Shown piece by piece: positions 38,096-46,740 of a DNA stretch of 64,000 nucleotides (its first letter is position 1; each line of letters opens with the position of its first letter). The notes beneath the pieces were generated by a model. That model made no database searches. It was given only the letters and a program-made list of their open reading frames with translations, and was not told the origin of the DNA. Where the stretch lies: positions 62,001 through 126,000 of the forward strand of contig NAUB01000028.1 of the NCBI GenBank assembly GCA_003676145.1. Direction: 5' to 3'. The DNA comes from a gamma proteobacterium symbiont of Stewartia floridana. GTDB lineage: Bacteria; Pseudomonadota; Gammaproteobacteria; Chromatiales; Chromatiaceae. The position numbers and the translations under genes are program-made.

Positions 38096-38410
38096 CTAAT
38101 GGAGTGAAAGTTCCATCGCCAACATTTTGTCGGCGCAGGTCTGGGGATCGATGGTAAAGCTGCCATTGGCCAGTGCCTGCTGCACGGCTTCGACTTTCTG
38201 TGCATCGACGATCGGCATATTGGCAATGCGCCCTTCGAGCTCCTGAAGTTTGCCCGCATCTCCAGTGATATTCAGGCTGTCGCCGCCACCGGTAGTCGAT
38301 GTGGCGGTTGCCCCTTTACCACCTTGTGCTTTACTGCTGCCTTTTGCTTTGCCGCTTTTACCCGTACCTTTCAGACTACGGCTTGAAAGACTGTTGATTT
38401 GAATGGGCAT
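38096..38410 (-). CDS. flgM: Anti-sigma-28 factor FlgM
   Basis: A 104-residue protein that holds sigma-28 (FliA) inactive until the hook is complete, and is then exported. The N-terminus MPIQINSLSSRSL and a Gly/Ser/Lys-rich disordered part are typical. The C-terminal sigma-binding region reads LQELEGRIANMPIVDAQKVEAVQQALANGSFTIDPQTCADKMLAMEL. It lies between flgA and flgN. Sigma-28 promoters at cheV, flgK and flagellin in this window would be its targets. Confidence 0.92.
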   Translation of the reverse strand: MPIQINSLSSRSLKGTGKSGKAKGSSKAQGGKGATATSTTGGGDSLNITGDAGKLQELEGRIANMPIVDAQKVEAVQQALANGSFTIDPQTCADKMLAMELSLH

Positions 38411-38513
38411 CGCGATACCTCAGTTACCTGGATCAGGACTATTCTGCCATGGGCAGGGATAAATCCAATCATGTTTTCAGTTTTTTTACACCGGATAGGG
38501 TGGATTGTATACC

Positions 38514-39227
38514 TCAGTCGACCATCACCAAACCTTTCGATACCACTCTGGCCTCCACCTGCTTTTTTGATTTGGTGTTCATAACGGTTATCAGATCACC
38601 CGGATTACCCTGTTTCATGGCTTTCCCCTGCATCCGTACCTGGATGCCTCCGGCTCCGGCCACAATGGTTACCTGATCTCCCCGTTTGATGGTTTTTCTC
38701 ACCACCAGCATGGAGGGCGTGACCACCTGGCCTCGGCGAATGGTACGTTTTGAAGTCTGACCGACCACTTCGTCGATGGTCTCGAAATAGCCTCTCAGCA
38801 GATGACTGGTATCGGAGATTTTGATCTTCAGATCCTTGCCGGTGATCGCCTGTCCCCGAGCCAGGTCGCGAACCACCACCACCACCGGTGCCTCAATCGA
38901 GACATTGGCTGAGATATAGATCGACCAGGGACTGGGTGTCTGACAGCGGACCCCCACGGTTGTGCGGCCAAGTTTGACGCCACCTGGTGGACTGAACGCT
39001 TCCAGCGGCGCTTCGCAGCGAGCCAGCTTGAGGCGGTGATCCAGCGGGGTGATTTTTACGGTCGCCCCCGCCGTATCCTGGACCAGCGTCGTCTCCAGGT
39101 ACTCCTTGGCAGCGTCCGCAATCGCCTGGTGGGCGTGGTGTTCGCTGTTCAGAGGCTGGCCCGACAAGCTAGCGGATAGCAGCACTCCGAGCAGCAGCGC
39201 AGAGCCGAGCGTGAAAGGGTTGATCAT
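38514..39227 (-). CDS. flgA: Flagellar P-ring assembly chaperone FlgA
   Basis: A 237-residue periplasmic protein needed to build the P ring from FlgI. A signal peptide (LGSALLLGVLLSASLSG) precedes a beta-rich body. The SAF-type C-terminal domain contains VVVVRDLARGQAITGKDLKI, VVGQTSKRTIRRGQVVTPSML and LITVMNTKSKKQVEARVVSKG. A good sigma-54 promoter lies 33 bp before the ATG. It is divergent from cheV. Confidence 0.93.
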   Translation of the reverse strand: MINPFTLGSALLLGVLLSASLSGQPLNSEHHAHQAIADAAKEYLETTLVQDTAGATVKITPLDHRLKLARCEAPLEAFSPPGGVKLGRTTVGVRCQTPSPWSIYISANVSIEAPVVVVVRDLARGQAITGKDLKIKISDTSHLLRGYFETIDEVVGQTSKRTIRRGQVVTPSMLVVRKTIKRGDQVTIVAGAGGIQVRMQGKAMKQGNPGDLITVMNTKSKKQVEARVVSKGLVMVD

Positions 39228-39259
39228 TCGGTTTCTCCAGACTGTTCCCTAAGTAACAA

Positions 39260-39275
39260 TGCAAACACTGTGCCG
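39260..39275 (-). promoter_or_regulatory. Sigma-54 promoter of flgA
   Basis: The minus strand reads CGGCACAGTGTTTGCA, matching the sigma-54 consensus (GGCAC and TTGCA) with exactly 10 bases between the GG and GC. It is 33 bp from the flgA start and would drive flgA-flgM-flgN. Confidence 0.8.
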
Positions 39276-39300
39276 AAAAGAACGGCCGCAGAACCTGGCC

Positions 39301-39327
39301 TAAAGGTCAACGCTGACAAGCCGCCAT
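39301..39327 (+). promoter_or_regulatory. Sigma-28 promoter of cheV
   Basis: TAAAGGTC at 39301-39308, an 11-base spacer and GCCGCCAT at 39320-39327 follow the FliA consensus (TAAAGTTT, N11, GCCGATAA). The cheV ATG is 50 bp further. It fits late flagellar or chemotaxis expression. Confidence 0.65.
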
Positions 39328-39376
39328 ACTTATTACTGTATTTCAGCAAAAACCGCATATTTGAGGGTGGCAAACC

Positions 39377-40294
39377 ATGGCGTCAATGTTAGACAGTGTT
39401 GACCAAAGGACAAAACTGGCCGGACAAAACCGTCTTGAACTCCTGCTGTTTCGTCTCGCGGGGCGTCAGGTTTTTGGCATCAATGTGTTCAAAGTGAAGG
39501 AGGTTGTGCAGTGTCCTCCCCTGACCGCCTTGCCGAGTGCCCATGAGAATATCCGTGGTGTGGCCTCATTGAGAGGCAATAACATTCCGGTGATGGATCT
39601 CTGTCATGCCATCGGTGGGCCCAAAATGGGTAATGCCACGGACTATTTCATCATCATCACGGAATACAATCGCCGTCTGCTGGCCTTTCTGGTGGGTAGT
39701 GTGGAGCGGATCGTCAACACCCACTGGGAAGATATTCTGCCGCCGCCTCAGGGGGTAGGCCGCAACAGCTATATGACCGCGGTGACCGAGATCGAGGGGA
39801 CCCTGGTTGAGATCATCGATGTCGAGAAGGTGCTGAGTGAAGTGCTGGGTATCGATGAGGAGATCACCAAGCCGATCGATACCGAAGGGGCTGATCTGGA
39901 GGCCTACAAGGTACTGGTGGTGGATGACTCGATGGTGGCCCGCAATCAGATCAAGAAGGTGCTGGAAGAGATCGGACTTGAGGCGATTCTGGCGAAGGAT
40001 GGCCGTGATGCCCTGACACACCTTGAAGCCTGGTCAGAAGAGGGACAGGTAAGTGATTGGCTGGCGATGGTGATCTCGGATATCGAAATGCCGAAGATGG
40101 ATGGCTACTCCCTGGTGAGCGCGATTCGTGAAAATCCCAAGCTTTCCGATCTGTACGTGATCCTCCACTCTTCACTGAGTGGTGTGTTTAATGAGAGTAT
40201 GGTGAAGAAGGTTGGAGCGAATCAGTTTCTTGCCAAGTTCATGCCCGATGAGCTGGTTGGTACCGTAACCAAACGAATGAAAGAAATTTCATAA
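39377..40294 (+). CDS. cheV: Chemotaxis coupling protein CheV
   Basis: A 305-residue protein joining a CheW-like domain (residues about 20-160; LLFRLAGRQVFGINVFKVKEVV, VMDLCHAIGG) with a receiver domain (about 175-300; KVLVVDDSMVARNQIKKVLEEIG, with the likely phospho-Asp in VISDIEMPKMDGYSLV). It couples chemoreceptors to CheA and probably adapts the response by phosphorylation. It forms a pair with cheR, which starts 39 bp later. Confidence 0.94.
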   Translation: MASMLDSVDQRTKLAGQNRLELLLFRLAGRQVFGINVFKVKEVVQCPPLTALPSAHENIRGVASLRGNNIPVMDLCHAIGGPKMGNATDYFIIITEYNRRLLAFLVGSVERIVNTHWEDILPPPQGVGRNSYMTAVTEIEGTLVEIIDVEKVLSEVLGIDEEITKPIDTEGADLEAYKVLVVDDSMVARNQIKKVLEEIGLEAILAKDGRDALTHLEAWSEEGQVSDWLAMVISDIEMPKMDGYSLVSAIRENPKLSDLYVILHSSLSGVFNESMVKKVGANQFLAKFMPDELVGTVTKRMKEIS

Positions 40295-40333
40295 AAATTA
40301 AACACCTGCAAGGGTAAAACCAAAATTTCTGCT

Positions 40334-41167
40334 ATGTACAATCGAAACGCGGCCATTTCGTCTGCTGACTATGAAGCATTCAAGGATTTTCTCCAGCAGG
40401 CCTGCGGAATCCTGCTGGGAAATGGTAAGGAGTATCTGGTCTCGAGTCGCTTGAACGGTGTAATGAAAGAGGCGGGCATCGCTTCCCTTGGTGAACTGCT
40501 GAAACAGATCAAATCCCCAATACACTCCCGTCTGAAGGTAAAGGTCATCGATGCCATGACCACCAATGAGACCTTCTGGTTTCGTGATATCGGCCACTAT
40601 ATCCTGCTCAAGGAGACCATCCTGCCGGACCTGAATCAGCAGATGAGCGGTTCCATCCGAATCTGGTCCGCCGCCTGTTCCAGCGGTCAGGAACCCTACA
40701 ACATCAGTATGATTGCGGATGAGTATCAGGCTGCTAAGGGACGGGCTCGACAGGTTCAGATTCAGGCTACCGACATCTCCAGCAAGATCCTCGATGAGGC
40801 CCGGGCAGGGGTCTATTGCGGTCTGGCGGTTGAACGGGGGTTGACCCAGGAGCAGCGGCAGCGCTTTTTCAATCCGAAGGGGGACTGCCTGGAAGTGAAA
40901 CCGGAGATCAAGCGGCGGGTCAGTTTCAAGCCGATGAATCTGGCCGACAGTTTCCACACCATGGGCCGATTTGATGTGATCTTCTGCCGTAACGTATTGA
41001 TCTATTTTTCAAACGAGCTGAAAAAGGATATCGTTGAAAGGATGGCGGATATCCTCAATCCCGGTGGTTATCTGTTTCTCGGTTCCACCGAATCGATCAA
41101 TCAGCTGACCAACCGGTTTGAGATGAAAGTGGGCCATGGAGGCATCTCCTACCGGCTCAAAGGCTAG
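40334..41167 (+). CDS. cheR: Chemotaxis protein methyltransferase CheR
   Basis: A 277-residue SAM-dependent enzyme that methylates glutamates of chemoreceptors. The N-terminal CheR helical domain (residues 10-75) is followed by TTNETFWFRD, the SAM-binding IWSAACSSGQEPYNISMI, QATDISSKILDEARAG, and FDVIFCRNVLIYFSNELKKDIVERM. It is downstream of cheV, as in Pseudomonas and Vibrio flagellar regions. No cheB is adjacent. Confidence 0.95.
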   Translation: MYNRNAAISSADYEAFKDFLQQACGILLGNGKEYLVSSRLNGVMKEAGIASLGELLKQIKSPIHSRLKVKVIDAMTTNETFWFRDIGHYILLKETILPDLNQQMSGSIRIWSAACSSGQEPYNISMIADEYQAAKGRARQVQIQATDISSKILDEARAGVYCGLAVERGLTQEQRQRFFNPKGDCLEVKPEIKRRVSFKPMNLADSFHTMGRFDVIFCRNVLIYFSNELKKDIVERMADILNPGGYLFLGSTESINQLTNRFEMKVGHGGISYRLKG

Positions 41168-41259
41168 TCTCAGCGGGCGCTCCATCGCGCCATCTCTCAA
41201 GCACTTTTCTGCCAAATACCCAGCAAACCATTTTTTGTTTCGCCAGTTGGATGAATCAA

Positions 41260-41278
41260 CGGCAAAGCTTGCCGTTTT
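41260..41278 (+). terminator. Possible weak terminator after cheR
   Basis: CGGCAA (41260-41265) pairs with TTGCCG (41269-41274), followed by four T residues. The stem is short and the T run is brief. The motif CTTGCCGTT recurs at 41290, so it could also be part of a repeat. Confidence 0.4.
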
Positions 41279-41370
41279 GCGGCAGTCGCTTGCCGTTGGG
41301 TAGCCTGGCCGGCTGCAGGCACTCCCATTCAAACTCAGGAAAACCTGTGTTTTTAGCCGTTTAATGCGGT

Positions 41371-41386
41371 TGGCATGCTCCCTGCT
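41371..41386 (+). promoter_or_regulatory. Sigma-54 promoter of flgBCDE
   Basis: TGGCATGCTCCCTGCT has TGGCA-G and CTGCT elements with 10 bases between GG and GC, matching sigma-54 spacing. It is 38 bp before the flgB ATG. Confidence 0.75.
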
Positions 41387-41424
41387 ACTTGCTGAGTGAG
41401 TCATTTCATCCAGTGGAGCATCAG

Positions 41425-41814
41425 ATGGATTTCGATAACCTTTTCGGCATACATGAGCGGGCCCTGGTTCTACGCTCCCAGAGAGCGGAGATCCTATCCG
41501 CCAATCTGGCCAATGCCGATACCCCGGGTTACCAGGCGAGGGATATCGATTTCAAAGCCATGCTGCAACAGCAGATGGGTGATGGCATGCGTATGGCCAC
41601 CACCAACAATGGTCATATCCAGGCAGAGTCAGGCACCGTGCCACCGGCACAGCTGCTCTACCGGGTGCCGAGTCAGCCCTCACTGGATGGCAACACGGTG
41701 GATAGCGAACGTGAACATGCGGCCTTCGGTACCAACGCCATCGAGTATCAGACCAGTCTCAATTTCGTCAACAGCAAGATCAGTGGTCTTCGCAAAGCGC
41801 TGAAGGGTGAATAG
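41425..41814 (+). CDS. flgB: Flagellar basal-body rod protein FlgB
   Basis: A 129-residue proximal rod protein exported through the flagellar apparatus. It has ILSANLANADTPGYQARDIDF near residue 20 (the rod/hook family N-terminal motif) and a C-terminal helical SLNFVNSKISGLRKAL. ATG 41425 is chosen because the preceding residues of the open frame include the promoter. flgC follows 2 bp after the stop. Confidence 0.94.
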   Translation: MDFDNLFGIHERALVLRSQRAEILSANLANADTPGYQARDIDFKAMLQQQMGDGMRMATTNNGHIQAESGTVPPAQLLYRVPSQPSLDGNTVDSEREHAAFGTNAIEYQTSLNFVNSKISGLRKALKGE

Positions 41815-41816
41815 TC

Positions 41817-42230
41817 ATGTCCATCTTCAAGATATTTGATACCGCAGCAACCGGCATGAGCGCCCAGACACTGCGCATGAATCTTGTCGCCAGCAACATG
41901 GCCAATGCGGATGCGGTCAGCAGCAGCCTGGATGAGACCTATCGTGCCAGACAGCCGGTGTTTCAGACCATGCTCGATCAGTTCAATCCGGATGCAGTCG
42001 CCCATGGTGTCCGCATGGCTGGTGTGGTGGAGAGTGATGCGCCGCTGATTCAGGAGCATGCACCGGACCATCCACTGGCCAATGAAGAGGGATATATCTT
42101 CCGTTCCAACGTGAATATGGTTGAAGAGATGGCGAATATGCTCTCAGCCTCCCGTTCCTACCAGAGCAATGTGGAAGTGGCGAACTCCGCCAAACAGTTG
42201 CTGCTGGCCACCCTGCGTATGGGTCAATAA
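41817..42230 (+). CDS. flgC: Flagellar basal-body rod protein FlgC
   Basis: A 137-residue rod protein. It has the FlgC N-terminus (FKIFDTAATGMSAQTLRMNLVASNMANADAV) and the C-terminal NVNMVEEMANMLSASRSYQSNVEVANSAKQLLLATLRMGQ. It is tightly placed between flgB and flgD, in the same sigma-54 operon. Confidence 0.96.
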   Translation: MSIFKIFDTAATGMSAQTLRMNLVASNMANADAVSSSLDETYRARQPVFQTMLDQFNPDAVAHGVRMAGVVESDAPLIQEHAPDHPLANEEGYIFRSNVNMVEEMANMLSASRSYQSNVEVANSAKQLLLATLRMGQ

Positions 42231-42240
42231 GGAGACCGTT

Positions 42241-42921
42241 ATGACAACCGGCATCGTATCTGCCTACAACCAATATGAAGAGATTGGTCTGGTCAGAGAG
42301 CCAGACAACAATCAGTCCGAACAGGGACAACTCGGCCTGGAAGACTTTATGAATCTACTCGTTACCGAGCTGACCCACCAGGATCCTTTCAAGCCGATGG
42401 AGAACTCCGAGATGGCCACTCAGGTCTCTCAATTCGCCACCGTATCCGGGATCGGCGATCTGAACGATTCATTCAACGATCTGCGCGGTGCATTGACCTC
42501 CAACCAGGCCCTGCAGGCGGCCAGTCTGGTTGGCCGGGATGTGTTGGTTGAGAGCAATGTTGGTGTGTTGAGCGAGGGCGAGACCGTACAGGGCAGTCTG
42601 GTGCTGCCGGCCTCGGCCAGCAACATCACACTCCGGGTCACCAACAGTGCCGGCGAGCTGGTGCGTGAGCTGCCTTTGGGCACCCATGAAGCGGGTAACC
42701 TCTCCTTCAGCTGGGACGGCTATGACGATGCCGGTCACTATGCGGGGGACGGCTTCTACCAGATTACCGCCACCGCCAGCGTCGATGATGCAGAGATGGC
42801 ACCCACTGTATTGGTGTCGGCTCAGGTGGAGAGCGTCAATCTGGGTGGTTCAGGCGGTATCCAGCTCAACCTGGACGGCCTGGGGCAGATCTCCATGAAT
42901 GACGTGGTACAGATTCAATAA
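42241..42921 (+). CDS. flgD: Flagellar hook cap protein FlgD
   Basis: A 226-residue hook-capping scaffold needed for hook polymerisation. The signature LGLEDFMNLLVTELTHQDPFKPMENSEMATQVSQFATVSGI lies near residues 30-70. The C-terminal Ig/Tudor-like part has ELPLGTHEAGNLSFSWDGYDDAG. ATG 42241 follows an AAGGAG site at 42229-42234. A longer open frame overlapping flgC is rejected. Confidence 0.95.
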   Translation: MTTGIVSAYNQYEEIGLVREPDNNQSEQGQLGLEDFMNLLVTELTHQDPFKPMENSEMATQVSQFATVSGIGDLNDSFNDLRGALTSNQALQAASLVGRDVLVESNVGVLSEGETVQGSLVLPASASNITLRVTNSAGELVRELPLGTHEAGNLSFSWDGYDDAGHYAGDGFYQITATASVDDAEMAPTVLVSAQVESVNLGGSGGIQLNLDGLGQISMNDVVQIQ

Positions 42922-42981
42922 GCAGAAGGTTTTTAGATTGGATGGGCGCTGTCCATTCAGTGAATAGACAGGAGAAAAAAG

Positions 42982-44256
42982 ATGGCATTTCGTATCGCAC
43001 TGAGTGGTCTGGATGCAGCTTCCACCGACCTGGAAGTTACCGGACACAATATCGCAAACGCCAGTACCGTTGGTTTTAAACAGTCCCGCGCCGAGTTTGC
43101 AGATATCTATGCCAACTCGATCAGCGATGTCAGCAGTTCGGTGCCAGGTCGTGGTGTGAGGGTAACCCGGGTTGCCCAGCAGTTCTCCCAGGGCAGTACT
43201 GAGTTCACCTCCAACAATCTGGATATGGCAATCAATGGTGAGGGTTTCTTCATCATGGAAGACTCAGCCGGTGATCGAGCCTATACCAGGGCTGGTGCAT
43301 TCTCTGTGGATCGTGATGGTAACGTGGTTGATCAGACCGGCTCCAGGTTGCAGATCTTTCCACGTATCGGTACCACAGGCAGCCTCTTCAATACCGGTTC
43401 AACCATTGATCTCAACCTGCCCGTGGTATCCGGCACACCGCAAACCACATCCAGTATCGAAGCGACTCTCAATCTGAGTGCTTCGGAACAGCCGCCTGCA
43501 GTGACCCTGGATCCAACTGCGGCAACATTTACCTTTCCGCCGGATCCTCTGAGTTACAACCACTCAACCGCAACCACCATCTATGATTCACTGGGTACGG
43601 CTCATACGGCCACCATGTTCTATGTCAAAGTGGCGGACAACCAGTGGAACGCCTTCACGTTTGTTGACGGTAACAACGTCACCGTGGGTGGTAATGCGTT
43701 TGCCGATGTGCAGTTCACCAACACCGGCGCCCTGGCGGTCAGTACCGGCGATGTGGATGCCCTGGGTAATGTACTTATCGACGACTTCAACCCAGGTGGT
43801 GGCGCAGCGGATATCAGTGGCTTGACCTTCGATTACAGCTCAACCTCCCAGTTCGGTTCCGGATTTGCGGTCAATGAACTCTCCCAGGATGGATTTACCT
43901 CCGGCCGACTCAGCGGTGTGGATGTGGATGACTCCGGTGTTGTCTTCGCCCGTTTCACCAACGGTCAATCGGAACCCCTGGGTAAGATCGCACTTGCCCG
44001 TTTTTCCAACACACAGGGCTTACGCCAGATCGGTGACACCAATTGGGCGGAATCCTTCGCTTCCGGTGATGTGCAGGTCGGTGAAGCCGGAACCAGTAGT
44101 TTTGGACTGATTCAATCCGGTGCGCTGGAGAACTCCAATGTGGATCTGGCGAAACAGTTGGTGAATCTGATTACTGCGCAACGCAATTTCCAGGCGAATG
44201 CACAGGTGATTACAACCGCAGATGCGGTAACCCAGACCGTTATCAACATCAGATAG
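42982..44256 (+). CDS. flgE: Flagellar hook protein FlgE
   Basis: A 424-residue protein that polymerises into the hook. The N-terminus MAFRIALSGLDAASTDLEVTGHNIANASTVGFKQSRAEF and C-terminus LENSNVDLAKQLVNLITAQRNFQANAQVITTADAVTQTVINIR are the coiled-coil ends of the family. The variable middle is Thr/Ser-rich. It is the last gene before a 10-kb block of non-flagellar genes, and a strong hairpin follows. Confidence 0.96.
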   Translation: MAFRIALSGLDAASTDLEVTGHNIANASTVGFKQSRAEFADIYANSISDVSSSVPGRGVRVTRVAQQFSQGSTEFTSNNLDMAINGEGFFIMEDSAGDRAYTRAGAFSVDRDGNVVDQTGSRLQIFPRIGTTGSLFNTGSTIDLNLPVVSGTPQTTSSIEATLNLSASEQPPAVTLDPTAATFTFPPDPLSYNHSTATTIYDSLGTAHTATMFYVKVADNQWNAFTFVDGNNVTVGGNAFADVQFTNTGALAVSTGDVDALGNVLIDDFNPGGGAADISGLTFDYSSTSQFGSGFAVNELSQDGFTSGRLSGVDVDDSGVVFARFTNGQSEPLGKIALARFSNTQGLRQIGDTNWAESFASGDVQVGEAGTSSFGLIQSGALENSNVDLAKQLVNLITAQRNFQANAQVITTADAVTQTVINIR

Positions 44257-44285
44257 TTCTAACTTCTGATTGACGATCAAGCTTT

Positions 44286-44311
44286 GCAGGGTGCGGCATA
44301 CCGCACCCTGC
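44286..44311 (+). terminator. Perfect 11-bp hairpin after flgE
   Basis: GCAGGGTGCGG (44286-44296) pairs perfectly with CCGCACCCTGC (44301-44311) around CATA. It lies 30 bp after the flgE stop. No T run follows, so it may slow or protect the 3' end rather than be an intrinsic terminator. Confidence 0.55.
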
Positions 44312-44351
44312 GTCCGTTCACCTGAATGTCCCGGCGAATCCCAGGCTATCT

Positions 44352-45254
44352 TCACCGCCTTATCTTCTGGCTCGATTTGATCAGGAAACCTCCGATGCTG
44401 GTAATTACCTCGGCATTTTGCAAGATGCGCATATGGCCGAGCCCGCGGGTTATTTTGAGTTCGCTCTTCTTCCAGACGCTGTGTACCGCTCTGCCATTGG
44501 AAACCGGGATATATCGATCCCGTGAGTCATGAATGATCAAGCCTGGAATATCGGTACCACGAAGCCACTCCTGCATGGATAACCTGGACCACATCGCTTC
44601 GCCAAATCGCCGCTCAAGACGGCGCTTCAATTGATGGGTTACCGCACTGTTCATTCCCAGGATGTTGGTAAACTGCTGCAACAGGGTGGTGACATCCTTG
44701 GGCGGTGAAATAGAGACCATCGAGCTCGCACTGGCACCGTTTGCAATTGCGTGCATTGCGCTCATGCAACCAAAGGAGTGAGCGACGACGGCGGTATCTT
44801 TTCCGGACTCCTGCAGCAGTTGAGTGATAACACCGCTGATTTCAATGATGTCTGTACTGTTACCGGAAGAGTGACCATGTCCAGGCGCATCAAATGCGGT
44901 GACCTGAAAGCCCTGATCCACCAGCGCCTCCACCAGAAAGGCCATCTGTCCCGCATTGCCGTTCCAACCATGAGTCAGCAGTACCGGCGCACCCTCTCCC
45001 CATCGATAGATACAGACAGACTTGTTTGCAAACTTTCTGACTTCAGTGCTGGCCTGCTCCAGCACCCGTTGCTCTTCAACTGTCATGCAACGATGCTGGG
45101 TGCGATACCAGAGGCGTGTGGCCAGTCGTCCGGCGAGATAGGGCGATACCCGTGTCAGGGCGGAGAATGCAATCTGAATCGGTGTGCGTTTGTGCTTGAT
45201 TTTACGCTTGTAGGGTGTGGAAAGCAGTTGCGTGGTCGATAGGGGCATCTTCAT
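44352..45254 (-). CDS. Alpha/beta hydrolase
   Basis: A 300-residue alpha/beta-hydrolase-fold protein. LLTHGWNGNAGQM is the oxyanion loop (near residue 92). VVAHSFGCMSAM carries the likely Ser nucleophile (near residue 159). GLIIHDSRDRYIP has the Asp and GLGHMRIL the His. The substrate is unknown. A second in-frame ATG two codons on (45248) fits the GAGGAG ribosome site better. It is divergent from the GlxA-type regulator, which may control it. Confidence 0.85.
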   Translation of the reverse strand: MKMPLSTTQLLSTPYKRKIKHKRTPIQIAFSALTRVSPYLAGRLATRLWYRTQHRCMTVEEQRVLEQASTEVRKFANKSVCIYRWGEGAPVLLTHGWNGNAGQMAFLVEALVDQGFQVTAFDAPGHGHSSGNSTDIIEISGVITQLLQESGKDTAVVAHSFGCMSAMHAIANGASASSMVSISPPKDVTTLLQQFTNILGMNSAVTHQLKRRLERRFGEAMWSRLSMQEWLRGTDIPGLIIHDSRDRYIPVSNGRAVHSVWKKSELKITRGLGHMRILQNAEVITSIGGFLIKSSQKIRR

Positions 45255-45353
45255 TCTCCTCGGGGTACATTGCCGGTGTTGAAAAAAATATAGCCCTGGA
45301 CTAGGGTGTCAGTAAGAGTCATAAATGACATTTTTAATGCCATATTCGCCATT

Positions 45354-46394
45354 ATGAAAAAGACCGTTTCTGTCGCAGTTGTGGTGATAGAAGAGTGCAT
45401 GGCCTCGGCCATCGCCGGTTCCATCGATATGCTCTACGCTGCCAACCGGATCATTGAGGCGATGGGCAAACGGCACTTGCCCCGATTCGAGTGGAGAGTG
45501 GTGTCCGTCTCAGGTCGGCCGGTGAAAACAGGCAATGGCATGCTGCAGGCGGTGGATTGCAGCTTGAAGGGGATAGACAAGGTGGATGTGGTCTACATTC
45601 CCGGTATGTCAGTCATCGATGAGACCCGCCTGGTCAGCATCCTTGAAAACAACCGGCCGCTGGTCAAATGGCTGACCAGTCTCTCCACCAGTAATAGCTT
45701 GATCACCAGCAGTTGTACCGGCAGTTTTTTCGTCGCCGAAGCTGGTTTGCTAGAGGACAAGCAAGCCACCACGGGCTGGCCTGTGGAAGGTCTGTTTGCC
45801 GCCCGATATCCGGATATCAGGTTGCAGAGCAGCGAGTTGCTGGTAACCGCAGGATCCATTATCAGTGCTGGTGCCTCCACCTCCTATCAGGACTTGATGC
45901 TGGAAGTCATTCGGCGTTTCAGCAATAGCCGGGTTGCTCATTTGACTGCCCGTTACCTGTTGCTCGACAGCAGTCGACACTCGCAGGCCGCCTTTCGTGT
46001 CAGCAGCGTGCGTAAATATGACGACCCGGTGGTTACCAAGGCCCATGAACTGATGCAGAAGAACCTGAGTGATCCGCAACCGGTTCCTGAGCTTGCCGCA
46101 CATCTGAACGTCAGTGACAGGACACTGATCCGGCGCTTTAAAAGTGCCACGGGTCAGGGACCCATTGCCTGTTTGCAAAACTTGAGGATCGACCGGGCCA
46201 AGTGGCTGCTCGAGAGTACCGGCAAGTCACACGAAACTGTTGCCAACAGCGTGGGGTATACGGACATCAGTTCCTTCCGGCGTCTGTTCAAGCGCACCAT
46301 CGGCATGACCATGGGCGAATATCGAAAGCGTTTCAGAAACAGACGCCAGGCAAAAAGGTCGTCGCCGCTACCTAGATCTCGAAAGAGTGCCTGA
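45354..46394 (+). CDS. GlxA-type AraC family transcriptional regulator
   Basis: A 346-residue regulator with an N-terminal DJ-1/PfpI-like domain (VSVAVVVIEECMASAIAGSIDMLYAANRI, LITSSCTGSFFVAEAGLLEDKQATTGWP, with the nucleophile-elbow Cys) and a C-terminal AraC helix-turn-helix pair (VPELAAHLNVSDRTLIRRFKSATGQGP, TVANSVGYTDISSFRRLFKRTIGMTMGEYRKRF). The upstream in-frame start at 45306 adds a non-family leader and is rejected. The effector is unknown. It is divergent from the hydrolase gene. Confidence 0.88.
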   Translation: MKKTVSVAVVVIEECMASAIAGSIDMLYAANRIIEAMGKRHLPRFEWRVVSVSGRPVKTGNGMLQAVDCSLKGIDKVDVVYIPGMSVIDETRLVSILENNRPLVKWLTSLSTSNSLITSSCTGSFFVAEAGLLEDKQATTGWPVEGLFAARYPDIRLQSSELLVTAGSIISAGASTSYQDLMLEVIRRFSNSRVAHLTARYLLLDSSRHSQAAFRVSSVRKYDDPVVTKAHELMQKNLSDPQPVPELAAHLNVSDRTLIRRFKSATGQGPIACLQNLRIDRAKWLLESTGKSHETVANSVGYTDISSFRRLFKRTIGMTMGEYRKRFRNRRQAKRSSPLPRSRKSA

Positions 46395-46740
46395 TTGGGC
46401 GGCAGTCTGGCAAATTGGGTAGAGAGCGCCAGATGGCGAGTCGGCGCTATCTTCGCTCATGATGAGCTGCAACATCTGACCTGTTTCAAGGTAATCACTC
46501 CTTTGTTTGAATCCGCCGGATTTGGCTGCCCTGGTGTGATGATTGCGAGGATTGATGGCAGTCGTGTAGTGTCGGAGTTTTTTACACTTAAAAGACGAAG
46601 TGACAAAAAAACCAGTCGTTTTAGTAATTATGTTCCCATTAGTATCTAGTGTTACTCGTAAATACAGTAAGTTATGAATATTGGCAGCGTATTTGCTTTA
46701 TTTCCCGGAACAGAGCAATCGATACTTGGGTAATGACCGA
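46395..46740 (+). other. Intergenic region before the PEP-CTERM gene
   Basis: A 346-bp gap. An 84-residue open frame starting at 46395 directly after the regulator's stop lacks an ATG and domain features. The part near 46680 is AT-rich and may hold the promoter of the next gene. Confidence 0.45.

Noticed and set aside
46395-46649. An 84-residue plus-strand open frame after the GlxA-type regulator
   Set aside because: It begins at the codon after the regulator stop with TTG and ends without family features; it is treated as chance.
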